A stretch of DNA of 64,000 bases, from positions 28,136 to 92,135 of the forward strand of contig RQTK01000158.1 in NCBI GenBank assembly GCA_003991915.1, given 5' to 3'. This stretch comes from Elysia chlorotica. Lineage: Eukaryota; Mollusca; Gastropoda; Plakobranchidae. How positions within the stretch are numbered: position 1 is the stretch's first letter; every line of letters starts with the position of its first letter. A program made the translations under genes and the position numbers. A model generated the notes under the pieces. That model ran no database searches and was not told the origin of the DNA. It saw nothing but the letters and a program-made list of their open reading frames with translations. Below, one piece after another: positions 50,809-63,389 of this stretch.

Positions 50809-53800
50809 ATGGATGCTAGTATTCGAAAGTTATTGACCAACGCTGAGAACTATGCAGGTGATTTTGGTCGGCTTAATAATGGCTCAAACTTTTAATTAGA
50901 ATACTTTTTTATACCTCTGCAAAAAGCAATGTTGAAAGTAGATCTACCGGTAACCGTAACAAAACCATAGACGTATCTAGATTAGACTTATTTTTAGATT
51001 CAATTTGCTGGTTTAGCTTTTCAAGTTTTTAAGGAATTTTTTTCGTTGAAGTAGCTTTTTAATTTTTTTTCAAAATAAAGCTACATGTGGAATTCGAATT
51101 ATGCGTTCAACCTCTTTGTTACACATACGAGATCAATCAAAGATATGGCGGACATGTGAAATCTGGGCTATTGTTAAACAAAGTCACTAGATCTATTGAT
51201 TGCTTTCAAGTTGTTTTACGATTTAAAACAGTGCGGATATAGTTAGAATTCGATCTGATATCACATTTGTTCTTGTTTGAAGGCACCGATTCACTGGAAA
51301 ACTTGGCCCAAATCTAGATCTACCTTTGAAGATATAAGATCTAGATCTAGATCAGTTCTCAGTTGATCAGCTGACTCCTTGATCTACACAGCATAGCGGG
51401 TAGTACTAGTAGATCTAGATCTACCTATTGAAGATATAAGACCTAGATCTAGATCAGTTCTCAGATCTACCTATTGAAGATATAAGATCTAGATCTAGAT
51501 CAGTTCTCAGTTGATCAGCTGACTCGTTGATCTACACAGCACAGCGGGTAGTACTAGTAGATCTAGATCTAGAGTCTAGAATCCATCCAGTATAAAGCTA
51601 TATAAAATACCAAGATCTAGCATCATGAGCAACAGAGATCATGTAGTGTTGACGATAGTGCAAAAATGGAGGCAGATCAAGTAAAAACCCCAGCAGAAGA
51701 AAAGAAAACAGGCAAATCAAAAACGTCACGAGAACAAGCACCTCCTAAAGGCCAAACAAGATCAAAATCGCAGTCGAACAAGATAGACGAAGCAACAAGT
51801 ATATCAGACACACAGCTAGAACACTGCGGTACCTGCGGCAATCAATGCAAGGAAAGTGAAAATTCACTGCAATGTGAGCTTTGCAACATATGGTATCACA
51901 CCGATTGTGAAAACATCGATGACGCAACCTACCAACTTCTCAAGAAGGATGCAGATAGACCGTATGCACTGCTGCACTACTACTGCTCAAGGTCCTGCAA
52001 CAAGGCAGCATCAAAATTTCTTGGAGGAATGCTGAAACTGGAGTGTGATGTTGAACAACTGAAGTCCAAAATGGGAGAGATGGAGAATAAAGTCAAACAC
52101 ATACGAGATCAATCAAAGATATGATAGATGAGGCTAGAACAGATAGATTTTGATGAAAACTTCCACAAAGGCAGATAGTGGCTTTTAAAAAAAAAAATTG
52201 GTTTTGAGAAGTTCAATTTATGTAAGTGATTGGTCGAATAGTTTTCCATAATTATTTATTGTTGTTTTTGTTTTTTTCTTTACCTTTGAAGTTGGTGAGA
52301 AAAATCCAGCCTTACAGCAAGCTTACACCTTGCTTAGAAATGTGGCAGAAACGAGACCTGCGGTAGATGCACCAGAATCATTTGGACAAGACTTGTATGT
52401 TTTATGTGCTGAGTTTGCATTCCAGGTAAACAAATCTTTTTTTTAATCATTTGCTTTAATGGTTTATACCTTTATAATCATTCATAGGCCTATAGGCTAA
52501 ATATTATTTCACAAAAGTTAAAAAATAAATAGCTAATTGTCATTTTTTTTTTTGGGTCCATATTTTTTTTTGGTGCTTTTTTAGAATATAGTTATGTGAC
52601 CAGAGGTTATATTTTATATAGCTGTAAATCAAATTAAATCTAAACCATGAGGTAAAAAATGATACTTCTTATTTTATTTTTTATTTATTAAGTTTATATT
52701 CTTCTAATGTTGTCATATTCTTATAGGAGATCATTTTATTTGTATCTTTTGAATGTACTGTTTACAGCATGGAAATCCAGAAGTTGCCAAAGAATGTCTC
52801 AAGATGTTCTTTATGCGACAACCAGCTGCAAATCAGTTCCTTTGTCGAGCATATCTCTGTCAGGCACAGCTGATGGCACCACAGCATGCAAATAACCCAG
52901 TAGGTTTCATCCCTATATTACATTAAAAATATAATTTTCTTATGAGTTACTATGGGTCCAATAATTTTAAAGGAATCATATCTACAGATTACTCAGTTCA
53001 TATTTCAACTTTCTATCACTGTTTGATTAAAAAAAATCATTTAAGGCAAAAAATAGGAAATGGAGTTACGTTCCTGTTAAAAAAAAGCACTTGATACTCA
53101 TTTTCTTTTTAACAATGATTTTATTCTTATTCTCATTATAATTATAACAATATCCTCAAACATGGCGCAGGCTCCTACCAAATGTTAGATTTATTGAACA
53201 CCATATTATTGGATCATCCTACTTGAAAGTATGTTTCGAATAACTGTTAGTTGTCTTGCTCCTCGAGCAACTGGCACTTGGTTGTGTTTTTCATACTTTT
53301 TTGTAGCAGTGGGGTTGCGTTTTGCTGCTTGAAATTTGGGGTAGATGTTTTGCACAATGAATACAGTTCTCTTTTTTTGTTGAGGCTTTGTTTTAGTTTA
53401 AAGATGTTGAATTTTTCAGAAATGCAAATGTTGCAATGCTCACTTGCAACAAAGTAGGGTTATGCTCTTTCAATTATGTCCCATGAAATTTTATTGTCAA
53501 TGTTTTTCTCTTTGGGTTCCCATATTAGTTCACTATTGAACCTGTCCATCTCCAAAGACTTGGTCGCTTTTATAAGCCATTACCATCTTCAATGCTATGT
53601 ATTAAAAAATTGAAAATTGTTTCATTACTTATTCATAAGTTGCATTTCTCAATAGAATTTCTCTCCCTAACTATTGTCAAAATCTGTAGCCTTTCCTAAG
53701 CATGACAAAACAATGAAAATAATTTTCGATACATATCTTGATCTGCTTTGTTTCATCTCTTTTGAAACTCTTTTCTTCAAAAGGAGCAACTTGAGAAAGC

Positions 53801-56800
53801 TGTTGTGTATGTGCTGAAAGCAATATCCTTTGCCAAGAAAAATCAGAGGTTTGATTACTTTCTCTTTGCCCTTCTTTTTCTTAAACTTAGTTTATAACTC
53901 TGAGGTTTCAAATTGATTGCCCTGTTACTAATATCCTGAATTAGAGTATTTCAAATATCAAAATAAGTTAACTTGTTGTAAAAAGTGATTATTGGTTCGC
54001 TAAATTCTATATTATCATTGATATAATTTTTTTCAATATCTTTTAAAGAAATTGTAATGCCTGTAAATATTCAATAAAATTTCATTGAACATTTTAAGTT
54101 TTATTTAAACTTTGTCACTTTTTCGATTTCCATTTTTGACCCCCACTTTTTATCTTACTACATTTTCTTTGCTGCTCTGTAACAACATTACAAGGCAGTA
54201 TTATTTGCCTGCGTGTGTTACTCCATACTTTTCTCTATTTTTCAGATATCATTTCCTGGTTTATAATGCATCAGTTATCTACTGGCAGTTTTGCCGCCCA
54301 TTTCTGAAGCCGGGGTTCAGGCAGTACCTTGCAAGGAGCCTCCATCAAGTGGTGAAGGCTCTTGATGACATTGAGGACACTGATTTTGAATGGAGAGCTC
54401 AACTTATGATGTAATGGTTCTTTGTGTAGCTTTGTGCTCATTGCATTTGTGAAAACTTTCTAAATTGTATATTTTCAGAGTATATTTCATATAGATATAG
54501 TAACTACTTAGTTTATTGTTGGCCCCATGGGTTTATAATTTTTGCAAATTAATCAAACAGTTTCATGATCAATGTCACACAGACTTTCTCAAGTCTAGAT
54601 ATCCATATAATAAATTTATTTAAACAGTTAAACTATTTCTTGCTTAATTTGCTCTACACTAATTCTTGATGGTTCATCACTTTTATTTTACAGAGCTTTG
54701 ATTGAGTGCCACCTTGATGCTCATAGGCGTAGTGATGCTTCCCACATTGCTGCCGCTGCTGCATCTTTTATCAAGACAAATGTTCCTTCACTGTACAAAA
54801 CTGTGTTTGGCCTTATGGTAATATTTTGAGGGACAAATGAGGAATTCTTTTGGCTCTACTAAAAAAAATAACAGCAATTAAAACCCCCCATTATTTTGAT
54901 AATGTTAAGGTGTTGAAAATACATTTATTTACTGTTGATGGAAATCATTGAATTATGTAGAGAAAATACTATGACATTGCCTTGAATAGTTCAAAAGTGA
55001 CTGTGATGGGTTTTTTTCTGAATGCATTGTAATAAATGTTGATATGGTGAGTGCATTTGCATAGAGGGGTGTGGGCTCAATATTCAGGTGGCAGAGAATG
55101 AAGTTAAATGGAAATAGATGGTGTGGCACACTCTAATTTGTTCCATCATAAGACACAAAATATTAATTGTGCTAGTGTTGAAGTGTGTCATTCCATCTTA
55201 TGATTTGTATATACTATTAAGAAAGCCTAACTGTTTATTTCATGTTTTCACACACACACACAAATTAGATAATCTTATTATGTGTATGAAAATACATTGA
55301 TTCTAGTCAAAAGATTTGAATTGAAATGTGTGTTTTTCTTTAAATGTCTACAAGTTAAAGTCATGTTTATTAGACCACAAACAATTGTGGAAGGTCAGTG
55401 AATTTTATCATTCAATAGGAGGGAGTTTACAATGTAAGTTTATAGATGCTGCAAATGGGAAAAAAAAAAAATTCCATTGATTGAACAAAAAGTTCTTTAT
55501 GCTGAATTTTCTGTCAACCTTTAAATGTATTTATAAGCATTTTATTCCTAATTGACTTATGCTTTTACCTTTTGGTAAGTGTCTTTATTAATGCTTTACT
55601 CTCCGGTGTTTCATATTTTTACGTTTTGGTATAAGTCTTTTTAAGTGTTTTATTCTCAACTGACTTATAAGTTTACTTTTTTTTTTAGGTAAGGCATCAG
55701 TTGGTTGAAACAGCAAAGCTCCACAAAGACTTGAAAACAACCCCTGAGCTTGCTGTGTTTTACAAGCTGTGCAAGCTCAAAAAGTAAGTGTTAACCTTTA
55801 CAACTTTGATTTTAATGTCAAGCCAGAAGTCCCAGTCAAGTTGACAAGACTAATAGTGGCAAAGAAAAAGTCTCTAAACATTACACCAACATGCAAAAAA
55901 CCATAAGTAATTTTTTTGCAACAAAGTAATAGGAATAGCAACAATGAAACAATGTAAAAAAAAATGTATTAATAAAATAAATAGGCTAGATATTTTAAAT
56001 TCATTGAACTTAAATGAGTGAACTTTATGAGACAGTCATACAGAAAGACATTTTGTTCAGGCTAAATGCTCCTGTATGATATTGCTTAAAATGAAAAATC
56101 CAATAAACAGATACATGCAAAAGTGTATCACCAATATTTTTGGATCTACACCCGTATTTAAAAAAAATTATGCATATGATACTTACATTTTGTATTTGTA
56201 TTTATTCTTAGTCTCCCTAAATTACAATCATTCTTAAGACGTGCTTTCTCATTCTTTACTCTCTCTTACCTTTAAGCTGCTTTCTTCTTTTTTTCATACT
56301 TTTTTTCATAAGCCCTATGTTCCAACAGTTATGTTGAGAAAAGCCTGATATACTTTTAATCTTTGTATTTGTTTAAAGGACAGGTGAAACTTCACTCATT
56401 TGTAAGACTATTATATATTTTTAACAAGTGCTAAGTCACTTTTACCTGCAATACTTGTCCAAGAATATCTAATTAGCATAAACCATAGTAATCAACTAAT
56501 ATACGTAAACAATATTATACCCTTTCTTTTTAGCCGCATAAATCCTCCAGAGTTGTATATTGATATGTCTTCACCATCAGGATCAGATACAAGTGTGAAG
56601 GAGGAATCATTATCATCATCATCCCACAAGTATATGTTGCTGAAGTTGCCTGCTTATGGGAAATTCAATTTTCGTTCTCATTTCCTCTTTATATTTGTTT
56701 TTACATTTCTCATATTTTTAGGAGTTTTTTTGTGTGTGTTGTTCTCAATATCTGTTGGCTACAATTGATTATGTACGAGTTGAAATTTCTTGCAGGCACA

Positions 56801-59800
56801 AAACTTTTTTGTTTCTCATCCTATCACAGCTAGTGCCTGATTTTGCACACATTTCTATTCTGACAGTTCTGTGGACCAGGAGGAAAACAGGGACTACACG
56901 ACAGACATTCAGAACCTTCTAACTCAGATGGGTGTGTCCCAGAAGCAGAATCTGCTGTCCCGCTCCCAAGAGCGGTTGTCTCGCCGAGACTCTAAGCTGG
57001 CCTCCAGCAGCTCCTCCCCAAGAGATGAAATAGAGCCAGAGAAGAAGGAAAGCAGGTAGAATAACACTGTTTTTTTTTTTTTTGGTTTTGTTGTTTTGTT
57101 GCTGTTGATTTTTTTTGCATAATTACTGACCTTTTTTGTCTGAAAACTATTTTCTGTCATTTTGTTTTTCTTGTTTTGACAAAGGATTATTCACATAGGT
57201 AAAGATAACTTCCCAATAAAATCTTGCACAGAAAAAAAAAAAAAATTAAATTGAAATTTTATGTATTTGACTATTGGGCTTTCATTCTACTTAAAAAAAA
57301 TTTGGCACTTTAAACTCTGATTTATATGCTTGAGTCTGAAAACCCCCATTTAACTTTTTTTGTTTTTCTATCAAAAGTATTATTTAGGTGCTGTAAGTTT
57401 GGTTGTTTTTTTATTTGTAGGCGTCAATTGATTTATACTGCCATTAAAATAAAAAACATTAAGAATTGCCTTAAAAAGGCCCATTTGAATTCATTATGCA
57501 TGTTGTTGTTGATATGGAGTTAATTTCTGGACTTAAAAAAAAAACTCAAAACATGTATTTGAATAAAAACTTTTTGTGGTCCTAGTCTGTTAAAAAAATT
57601 TTAATCTAACTATTATCATACTCATTTATTTTTAATTTGAAAAAGTATAAATGACATATTGGGATATTTTCATGATACTTTTTTCTTTTTTCAGCAGAAA
57701 GAGTCCAAGCAAGGGTGGGCGTAGAACACCTACCCCTACAACAAGCAGAAAGGTGTCCGCTGAAAGCCAAGAAAAGTCAGTTTGTTTCTACTTTTTTCCT
57801 TTGTGGTTATACAGTCTCGTAATGATTGGACAAATAGAAATTGTTTTTGTGTTTGAGAATTTTCTATGTATAACTTGTAGTCTTCACTGGTTTTCATCCA
57901 ATGTTTCTTTCAGTGTGACTTTGAGAATTTGGAGATTTGTTTTCTCTTTCACACTGATTTTCACTCTATGTACTCATACTGAGTATAATTTGATAATTTA
58001 TGAGGTAATGTTCAATTATTTAAGCCTGTAAAATGTCAATATTTAAACTTCCATTGTTTACATTGCATTGGGTGCAGGTGGCTCATCAAGTGCTACAGGG
58101 ATGCAATTTTGTACACTTCCAATCATTAAAACAAGATGAATATATCTCATCGAATACACAATTATTTTTCACAGATCCACTCCTTCAACATTTTACAGTA
58201 TATTATGTACAGACTTAATCTTAAGTATTTGTCAGGGACTTTTGAAATTTTCAGGCATGTCTTAGTTGTTGTTAATTCTTAGCTAAAAAAAAAAAATAAA
58301 GATAGTGTTAAATATAAACATTTTACTGGTAAGGAAGTTTTTATCACCTGAAACATTTGTGTAAAGGCCTAGGAAAAGGAAGCACATTTCAGAAATTGAA
58401 TTTCCCTTTGAACAAGTTGAAAACTAAAAAATGTAAAATCAACTTTTTACTTAATTTCTATGGGCTGAGTTTTTTTGTCAATCTATGCATGCAGATGATT
58501 CTAAAACTTCAGTTTGTGTTGTTTAATGGAATATTTGGGTTTTTAAATACCTTAACTAATTGTGTTTGTAATAGGAATTTAAAAAAAAGAGTCACCCTAT
58601 ACAGTCACGGAAATTAACAACCTTTATTGCATGATATTTAAAAACAAAAATTTTGATTACCAATTTTCTCTATCTTCTATAACTTCAACAAATATCTAGT
58701 GTGGAGTGAACATCTGATTAAATGCATAATTGAATTTTTTCCTTCTATCTTTTGTTGGATAAAGGCAGAGTATTTTACTTCTGTTCACTGTGAAGAGTAT
58801 ACAAGTAAAGTGATAGAAATGTGACCAGTTTGTAAAACAACGAAACAAATCATGACAATAGCCCATCTTTTTTATAAGCTTTTTTAATGAGAAGGAATTT
58901 AAAAGATTTTTTTTTCAAAGTTTTCGTTTTGTCAGGGTTTTTTTTAAATATAGGGGAAAGACTTTTGATTAATGGTAATCAAAACTGTCATATTTAGTGT
59001 ATGTAATTGTTTATTTCTTATTAAAATCATGTGTTGCAATTGCATGATCTAGTCACAATTTTTTTGACTCTTTATACTTGATCTTTAATTGCAGCACCTT
59101 GTCATCCGAGGAAAGGTTTGAATCTAGACGTTTAGAATTCTCTTACATATAGCGGTTGTTTTTTTTTTTTTGTTTTTTTATATATTAGCAGATGCACAGC
59201 ATTGTTTCTTAAGATTGTTAAACTTGAATGCTTTTGTTGGATGGTGGTGTCTTCTCTAAATTATAACTATCAGACTCAAACAGCTTGAAAATGCTTTATT
59301 CTTTACAAATATGGAAGATACTTCTAACTTAATAACACTCATTACCTGCTAAATACTTTCTTTTTACAGTATCTCTCAATAGAATATCTTCTATTGTAAA
59401 ATACCAAATGTTGATCAGGTTTCTTGTATTATTCTCTTATCCATCTTTTTTAGTTTTGTTGTTGTTTTTCTTTTGCTTTTTGTATTATAAGTACAGGAAA
59501 ATTTGAAAAGATCAGGTTATAGCATAGCTTCACTCAAATTTGTTTTGATAATTAAATAATAGATGTGATGTTTCGATGAAAGGTTAGAGAAGAACATAGC
59601 CCACAGCTTTTTGGCACAATGCAGGTTGTTGTAGAGGAACTATACTTGTGTCATTTACCTAATGACTATACAATAAGTGTTCAGGTTTTTCTGGTATTTA
59701 GCTAACACTAGGAAACATGTGTAGTTGCTGTAGGAGAAAGTAGTGAAACGAAGACTTGGTTACAATGGGGCTGGATTGTATTTAGATTTATGAAACAAAT

Positions 59801-62257
59801 CAATACAAATACAAAAGTGAAAATAAGTAAAATTTACTGTTTCTATATTGTATTCTACGAAAGCAACAAAATGGCAGGCTTTTTTAGAAAGAAGACATAA
59901 TGAAACCAATCTAATCATGATTGCATATGAGTTTTGAGTAGAACATCCTTTAGTTCAAAGAAATAATTAGAAAAAACTAATTTGAACGACACTTTCAAAT
60001 TTCTGGTTACAAGATTATAGATAATGAATTCTTTTAGGCTCCTTTCATTCTAACTTTAATGTTATGACGCAATATCAGACAGAACTTAAAAAAAAATTCT
60101 CTATTTTCTAATAACTACACTTAATTTTTATGTTATGACTCAACATACAAGAACATGTTGTTTTGCATTTTTTTGCCCATACGCCACTGGATCAATAACA
60201 ACAACATCAACACTTTGTTTCAAGATAACAAGCAATGTATTCTTACAGGATCCAGGCATATTTTAATTTTATTTTTCTCATATAAAAAAATTGTTTTAAT
60301 ATGATAAGGATCCTTTCAAGATAGAGTGCTTATTCTTAATCATTTATAGAGGGGCATATCTCAACTGATAAAAATAATGGCCGGAACAAAAATACATCAG
60401 GGAATATAGCAAATATGTAAATCATTAAAAAAAAACCTGTTTAACTTGCCTCTGTTTTTGATGCATGTATTCTATGTTGAAGCATATCCTTTGTAGACCT
60501 ACCCTTTTATGTTCTCCTATTTTCACATTGTCTTTGGTGTCATAGTCAGTCTTTCCAAGCTTTTGCATAGCCATAAATACAGGTGGATGGCCATATAACT
60601 TTTATTAATAGCTTTAAAAAATGGATTTTTAGTGTTAAGGAAAAAAACTATGAAGTAGGTTTTTTCACAAACATTTTTGTTAAGCTTCACATTCTATTTG
60701 TGTGTTTATACACGAATCATTATTAGTTGTTTATGCAATCTTCACTTTCATCATTTCAATGTTGGGAGTTTTACTTTTTTTAAAAGTTTTTCATGTTTTT
60801 AAAAAACATTTTAGATTGGATTCTCGGAAATTGTAATTTGATAATATTGGAGATTGGCAATTTGAGGGAAAAAATTAGTAACAACATTTTTTAATCTATT
60901 ATCTTAGTGAGTCTAAAGGACATGCATCTTCACAGAAAATATAAACAGTGACTTTACACTAGTGTTTAGTAACGATGTAACAGTTTTTTAATTAATCTTG
61001 TGGCTCCAATTTGTGTTAGTAAGATTTTAACATCACTTAAATTGCTGCTGTGACATTCCTTATTAAGTTTATTTTTTAAAGTCACAGTTTTCCTTCATCC
61101 TTCATGCTTATCCATAATATCCTATTAAAATGGTTGAACCTCTTATGGCAACACACAAAGACGTCTTGGCATTACAATTAAATAACATTGATGATATTTG
61201 TGTTTCTACCAGACCGCATTTGTTACTAGAACTGGCAAGGTTATGCCTGGAGCTGAACTTGCCAGACCTGGCCGCCTCATGTGTAGAAGGGATGAAAACT
61301 TGTACTGTCAAGGTAAACTTGCATGCACATTATAAATAATGTGTCTTCTCAGTTGTATAATGTCTTATCTTATTTTGAAAATCCTCTAAATATTCAATAT
61401 TTTAGAAATGAGACAGGGTGTTATACAACTGTGGTGACAATCTCTAGAGTCGAGTCCTTTTATGTACATATCTTTGTAGGAGAGGAAATCTCTTCTAGTT
61501 TTATGTCTCCTAAGCTCCCAGTGAGTGTTCTATGCTGTGATGGATCACAAGACTAATGGCTAACAATTTCTGTGATACCAAGTAGAGACAGAACATGGAT
61601 ACCAATAATCTATCTTAGGTGGTTATAGTATACAGACAAAGGCCCAACCTTTGTAGAGTGCACAAAGATGCTTTTTATATCAGTAGTAATTTTTTAAACT
61701 ATTTCATTATTTAGTGTTTACAATATATAACATTGTTTAAAAATCGATTATTACTTAATTATTTCATATGGAAATTCAAAGAGTTTACATGAATTAAATT
61801 AATCAATACTGTATGGAAGCTTTGAAAATTCGAATTCAAATACCATTTGCCCTTTTATTCCAAAGTTGGTTGAACTCACAAAGATGGAAATCTGTATTAG
61901 AAAATGTTTTTTCTCCTCTTATGCACATGCAATTATTTATATTACTAGATATATGTCATACACTGAAGTTTATATTTAAATAACTTGTGCCTTTTTTATC
62001 CTTTACTTCATTGCTGATCTTCAGGAGCAAGGGTTTTACTTGGAGCTGGAGTTTATTCAATGTGAACTTATGGTCAACAGTCTACTGGAAAAGAAAGAGT
62101 CCTTTCAGAAGAGTGTGATTGATGTGAGTACTCATGTCTCTAGTTTTTTCTCCTTACTTATTTCTGTAGTTGAAAGACATTATTTTTTTCCTTTATCCCT
62201 GTCTGTGGTTGTAAACTTTTTTTCATCTTTCCTCCTACTGTTTTATCTCTCTCAATA

Positions 62258-62335
<78 letters not shown>

Positions 62336-63389
62336 TTATACTATCTATCTTATCTCTTTCAATACCCTCCTCTGTTACTTGATATCTCTCTCAACTTCAC
62401 TGTCCATCTAAATACTTTTTTTTCCTACCATTCTCTTATAATTGGGCCTGCTTAACAAATCAATCTCAAATATTCTTTTCAAACTGTTTCCAGATCCGCC
62501 TTCAAGCAATCAAACGCTGTGAAGAAGCCATCATGAATGCTGTGAGACTTGGGGAGCCAAATGTGATCCAGGTCGGATGTGTCACTCAGTGGAACTTGTG
62601 TTTGCCTCTTCTCCAACCAAACATGAGGCACTATGTTCGCAGAAGGCTCTCTCTTGTTGCTGAGGCTCTTGAGAATATTGAAAGGTGAACAGCAATTCTT
62701 GTGATTACAAGCGAAAAACAAATCAAACATTATCTGGGAAAATCACTAAATGTTATTAAGACTTCAATTGTTGATTTAAATATTGTGATACTCAGTTAGG
62801 CAATAGAAGTAGGCAGGTTAATTAATATTACTTATAAATTAAGTTGGGCTATGGAAATGTGAGACTTTCAATTGAAGAGGCAGTAATGTGGAAGGCATTT
62901 GTACTTGTTTCTGTGCTAGTTTTCTTTTCTTAAGTGTGTAGCTGCCTGAGAAAGGCATGGAATTGTTGGCATTTCTTGTTTCAAGATATTAAGCAAAAAA
63001 ATTGTTTCCTCTCAGTTCCTAAGTCTACAAAGTTGACAATTTTTTAAGTTACAAAAATCCAGAAAACAACACAAATCAAAGTTTCAGTATCAATTAATAC
63101 AAGGAAAGTAAAACTTCTCTGCCTGAAACGTCAAACTTCTCTACCCTTTTTCTAGGCCTTTACACACACTGATGAAATTAGGTGGTTTATTGGCTTTGAA
63201 AAGAAATAGTTCCAGATTATATTAAAAAAAATTAAAAATTAGTGCATGTTTGTTATCTCTAATCAAGGTTTGTTCATTCTCTGAATTTTCAGTTTACTGG
63301 TACAGTTGAGATGTCAAGTGCATACAGAACTTTCTAGATGTGAGGAGGATCAGGAGCAAATCCAGGTGGCCATGGAACACTTGAAAAAG
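50809..63389 (+). CDS. CFAP46: Cilia- and flagella-associated protein 46 (TTC40), 5' part, continues beyond window
   Basis: Large TPR-containing protein of the C1d projection of the ciliary central pair. Visible exons: 50809-50857, 52292-52425, 52768-52899, 53784-53848, 54246-54410, 54694-54817, 55689-55783, 56534-56629, 56867-57055, 57695-57775, 59095-59115, 61213-61312, 62025-62123, 62494-62684, 63293-63389. They join in frame (546 codons), and the last ends in phase 0 at a GT donor. Family-typical stretches are ESFGQDLYVLCAEFAFQ, YHFLVYNASVIYWQFCRPFL, RPHLLLELARLCLELNLPDL and VTQWNLCLPLLQPNMRHYV. Exons 8-11 encode a Ser/Lys-rich linker between TPR blocks. Exon 11 has only 21 nt, and exon 10 has a tandem CAGCAG acceptor (57695 or 57698). 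Intron 1 carries the retroelement ORF at 51666. Introns 10 and 11 (57776-59094, 59116-61212) show nothing recognisable. NOM1 lies head-to-head upstream. Confidence 0.95.
51121..51147 (+). repeat. 27-bp direct repeat, upstream copy (second copy 52097-52123)
   Basis: The 27 bases from ACACATACGAG to AAGATATG occur here and again at 52097-52123, where they encode the last residues of the PHD ORF. Sequence identity stops at both edges. The upstream copy is probably the remnant of a second, related element rather than a target-site duplication, because the downstream copy is part of the coding sequence. Confidence 0.7.
51315..51571 (+). repeat. Tandem monomers (about 107 bp, about 2.5 copies) upstream of the PHD ORF
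   Basis: Copy A (51315-51421) and copy C (51463-51571) share the order AGATATAAGATCTAGATC, CAGTTCTCAGTTGATCAGCT, GATCTACACAGCA and GCGGGTAGTACTAGTAG with only a few substitutions. A shortened copy B (51414-51463) lies between them. The units are dense in palindromic words (AGATCT, TGATCA, ACTAGT). They end about 95 bp before the ATG at 51666, where LINE 5' UTR promoter monomers are expected. A regulatory role is inference. Confidence 0.7.
51666..52124 (+). CDS. Retrotransposon ORF1-like protein with PHD-type zinc finger
   Basis: An intact 152-codon ORF lies inside CFAP46 intron 1 and is not part of that gene. After a Lys-rich, low-complexity N-terminus (residues 1-50) comes a C4HC3-type finger: C54, C57, C70, C73, H78, C81, C107 and C111, with the typical WYHTDC core. 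A coiled-coil-like segment follows at about 115-150 (LKLECDVEQLKSKMGEMENK). PHD finger plus coiled coil is the layout of ORF1 in CR1-like non-LTR retrotransposons. The ORF stops right after HIRDQSKI and no ORF2 follows; an A-run at 52186-52197 may mark a truncated 3' end. Direct repeats at 51315-51571 look like a 5' region. A host PHD gene is a less likely alternative, since no flanking exons were found. Confidence 0.7.
   Translation: MEADQVKTPAEEKKTGKSKTSREQAPPKGQTRSKSQSNKIDEATSISDTQLEHCGTCGNQCKESENSLQCELCNIWYHTDCENIDDATYQLLKKDADRPYALLHYYCSRSCNKAASKFLGGMLKLECDVEQLKSKMGEMENKVKHIRDQSKI
61535..61655 (-). mobile_element. Decayed SINE fragment in CFAP46 intron 12
   Basis: ACAAGACTAATGGCTAACAA, CCAAGTAGAGACAGAACATG and GGATACC follow the order of the reversed SINE body (CCAAGACTAACGTCTGACAA, CACAGAGACAGG, GGATACC). 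It is strongly diverged, so orientation and family are moderately sure and limits are approximate. Confidence 0.45.
62263..62333 (+). repeat. (TC)n microsatellite in CFAP46 intron
   Basis: A long pure TC run in intron 13, about 160 bp before the acceptor of exon 14. Confidence 0.95.

Noticed and set aside
51121-52123. 27-bp repeats as a target-site duplication of the ORF1 element
   Set aside because: The downstream copy is part of the ORF coding sequence, and the interval shows no normal LINE 3' end before it.
58033-58617. Open frames between CFAP46 exons 10 and 11
   Set aside because: No family similarity, and the flanking exons already join in frame without them.
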